Source: Timema cristinae
Lineage: Eukaryota > Arthropoda > Insecta > Phasmatodea > Timematidae
Direction of reading: 5' to 3'
Length of the DNA stretch: 64,000 nucleotides
NCBI GenBank assembly: GCA_039000515.1
Contig: JBCFYV010002293.1
Location: forward strand, 1 to 64,000
The notes below the pieces were generated by a model. It did not search any database. It had not been told where the DNA came from and saw only the letters and a list, made by a program, of their open reading frames with translations. Numbering within the stretch: the first letter of the stretch is position 1; each line of letters begins with the position of its first letter. The position numbers and the translations under genes were made by a program. Below, in pieces: positions 63,440-64,000 of the stretch.

Positions 63440-63960
63440 GTTACAATGCTCTTCACTTTCTTTTTAACTCCTCTTTCCCCACTGCTTTTGACTTTTGTTC
63501 TATCCCAATATCATATTGCCTGTCTTTCCCAAACTTGGGGACTAAAATCCCATTCTTTTCCCGTAACCATTTTCCTTCCATTTCACTTTCAGTACACTGT
63601 AAAACCAATGTATTCTTGCTCCTCCTGCAGTTTGTCCAACCAGATGCTTAGCCCTGTTTCATCCTCTGCCCTTTCCATTTCCTCATCTACATTAAAACAT
63701 TTTTAAAAAAGTCCCCTCTAATTCCTTTTATGCTTCTTCTCTTTACATCTTTTTCCTTCTTCATCTATCATTCTAACTTATTGTATTTTCTCTTTCCTCC
63801 AGATTCCACCTTCCACTTCCTTACATGTCCTGTTCCAGAATTTCTGTCCGTGTTTGCATCCAATCCCTCCTGATTTCCTGTAAAAACTCGCTTCCTCTTT
63901 TCTTCTTCTCCCTGTATTCTTCATATAACTCCTTCTGAATGTCAACAGTTAAGTCTCTCA
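63440..63960 (-). pseudogene. Second, inverted LINE fragment
   Basis: The minus strand contains CATTCAGAAGGAGTTATATG, AAGCGAGTTTTTACAGGAAA and CAGGAGGGATTGGATGCAAA. These parallel GCATTCAGAAGGAGAGGAAT, AAGCGAGTTATACAGGAAGC and CCAGGAGGGTTTGGATTCAA in the plus-strand LINE at 43,360-43,460. Further down, GCAGAGGATGAAACAGGG parallels GGTGGAGGATGAAACAAGG at 43,713. It is the linker between endonuclease and RT of the same or a sister family, too damaged to translate continuously. Confidence 0.6.
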
Positions 63961-64000
63961 TCTAATGCCATTCAACAAATGTTGATATCACAAGTGAACC

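Noticed and set aside
62776..63651. Plus-strand frames of 96 and 174 codons
   Set aside because: They lie in low-quality sequence, partly antisense to a LINE fragment, with no recognisable domain.

Overview
This window looks like animal DNA, most likely from an arthropod and probably an insect. It has spliced coding exons separated by very long introns, tRNA-derived SINEs, a Ty3/gypsy LTR retrotransposon, remains of hAT, mariner, LINE and Polinton-type elements, a short CCTAA (TTAGG-type) telomere-like run, and about 28 kb of tandem repeats. There is no prokaryotic gene organisation. Base quality is uneven. Several satellite stretches (about 1-7,000, 51,250-53,100 and 58,500-63,000) have dense homopolymer errors, and at 8,220-10,535 there is a pure run of A followed by a pure run of C that is almost certainly an assembly or consensus artefact.

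The thread through the window is one host gene on the minus strand: the 3' part of a nardilysin-like M16 metallopeptidase. In transcription order I see an exon carrying a VQGNV segment (48,694-48,928), a less certain exon (27,489-27,570), two strong exons (27,074-27,281 and 26,884-26,985), a short exon (17,866-17,920) and a terminal exon (16,750-16,905). At least one exon between 48,694 and 27,570 was not found. The catalytic N-terminal half must lie beyond the right edge.

Layout from left to right: 53-bp satellite with the A/C homopolymer block (1-12,095); SINE cluster and AT-rich DNA (12,096-16,749); last two gene exons (16,750-17,920); an intron with mariner debris and a young, nearly intact Ty3/gypsy element of 7,740 bp in the same sense as the gene (19,082-26,821); middle exons (26,884-27,570); a 21-bp minisatellite (27,625-30,084); a decayed repetitive protein gene (31,150-32,500); a Polinton-type integrase fragment with a linked unknown ORF (34,061-34,999); 39-bp and 20-bp satellites (35,825-38,985); a SINE-rich stretch; a hAT transposase remnant and a LINE fragment (41,780-44,110); a full-length hAT-like element with ends and target duplication (45,192-47,470); the VQGNV exon; and a 73-bp satellite of about 12.7 kb.

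Two observations stand out. First, the 73-bp satellite is built from the intron-exon junction of the neighbouring nardilysin exon: every unit repeats the end of the intron, its splice acceptor and the first 31 bases of the exon, giving on the order of 170 decoy acceptors immediately upstream of the true one. Second, the gypsy element's Gag begins with two tandem PHD-type zinc fingers, an unusual architecture, and its 3' non-coding region carries a 38-bp repeat with a GGCCCT/AGGGCC hairpin in most units.
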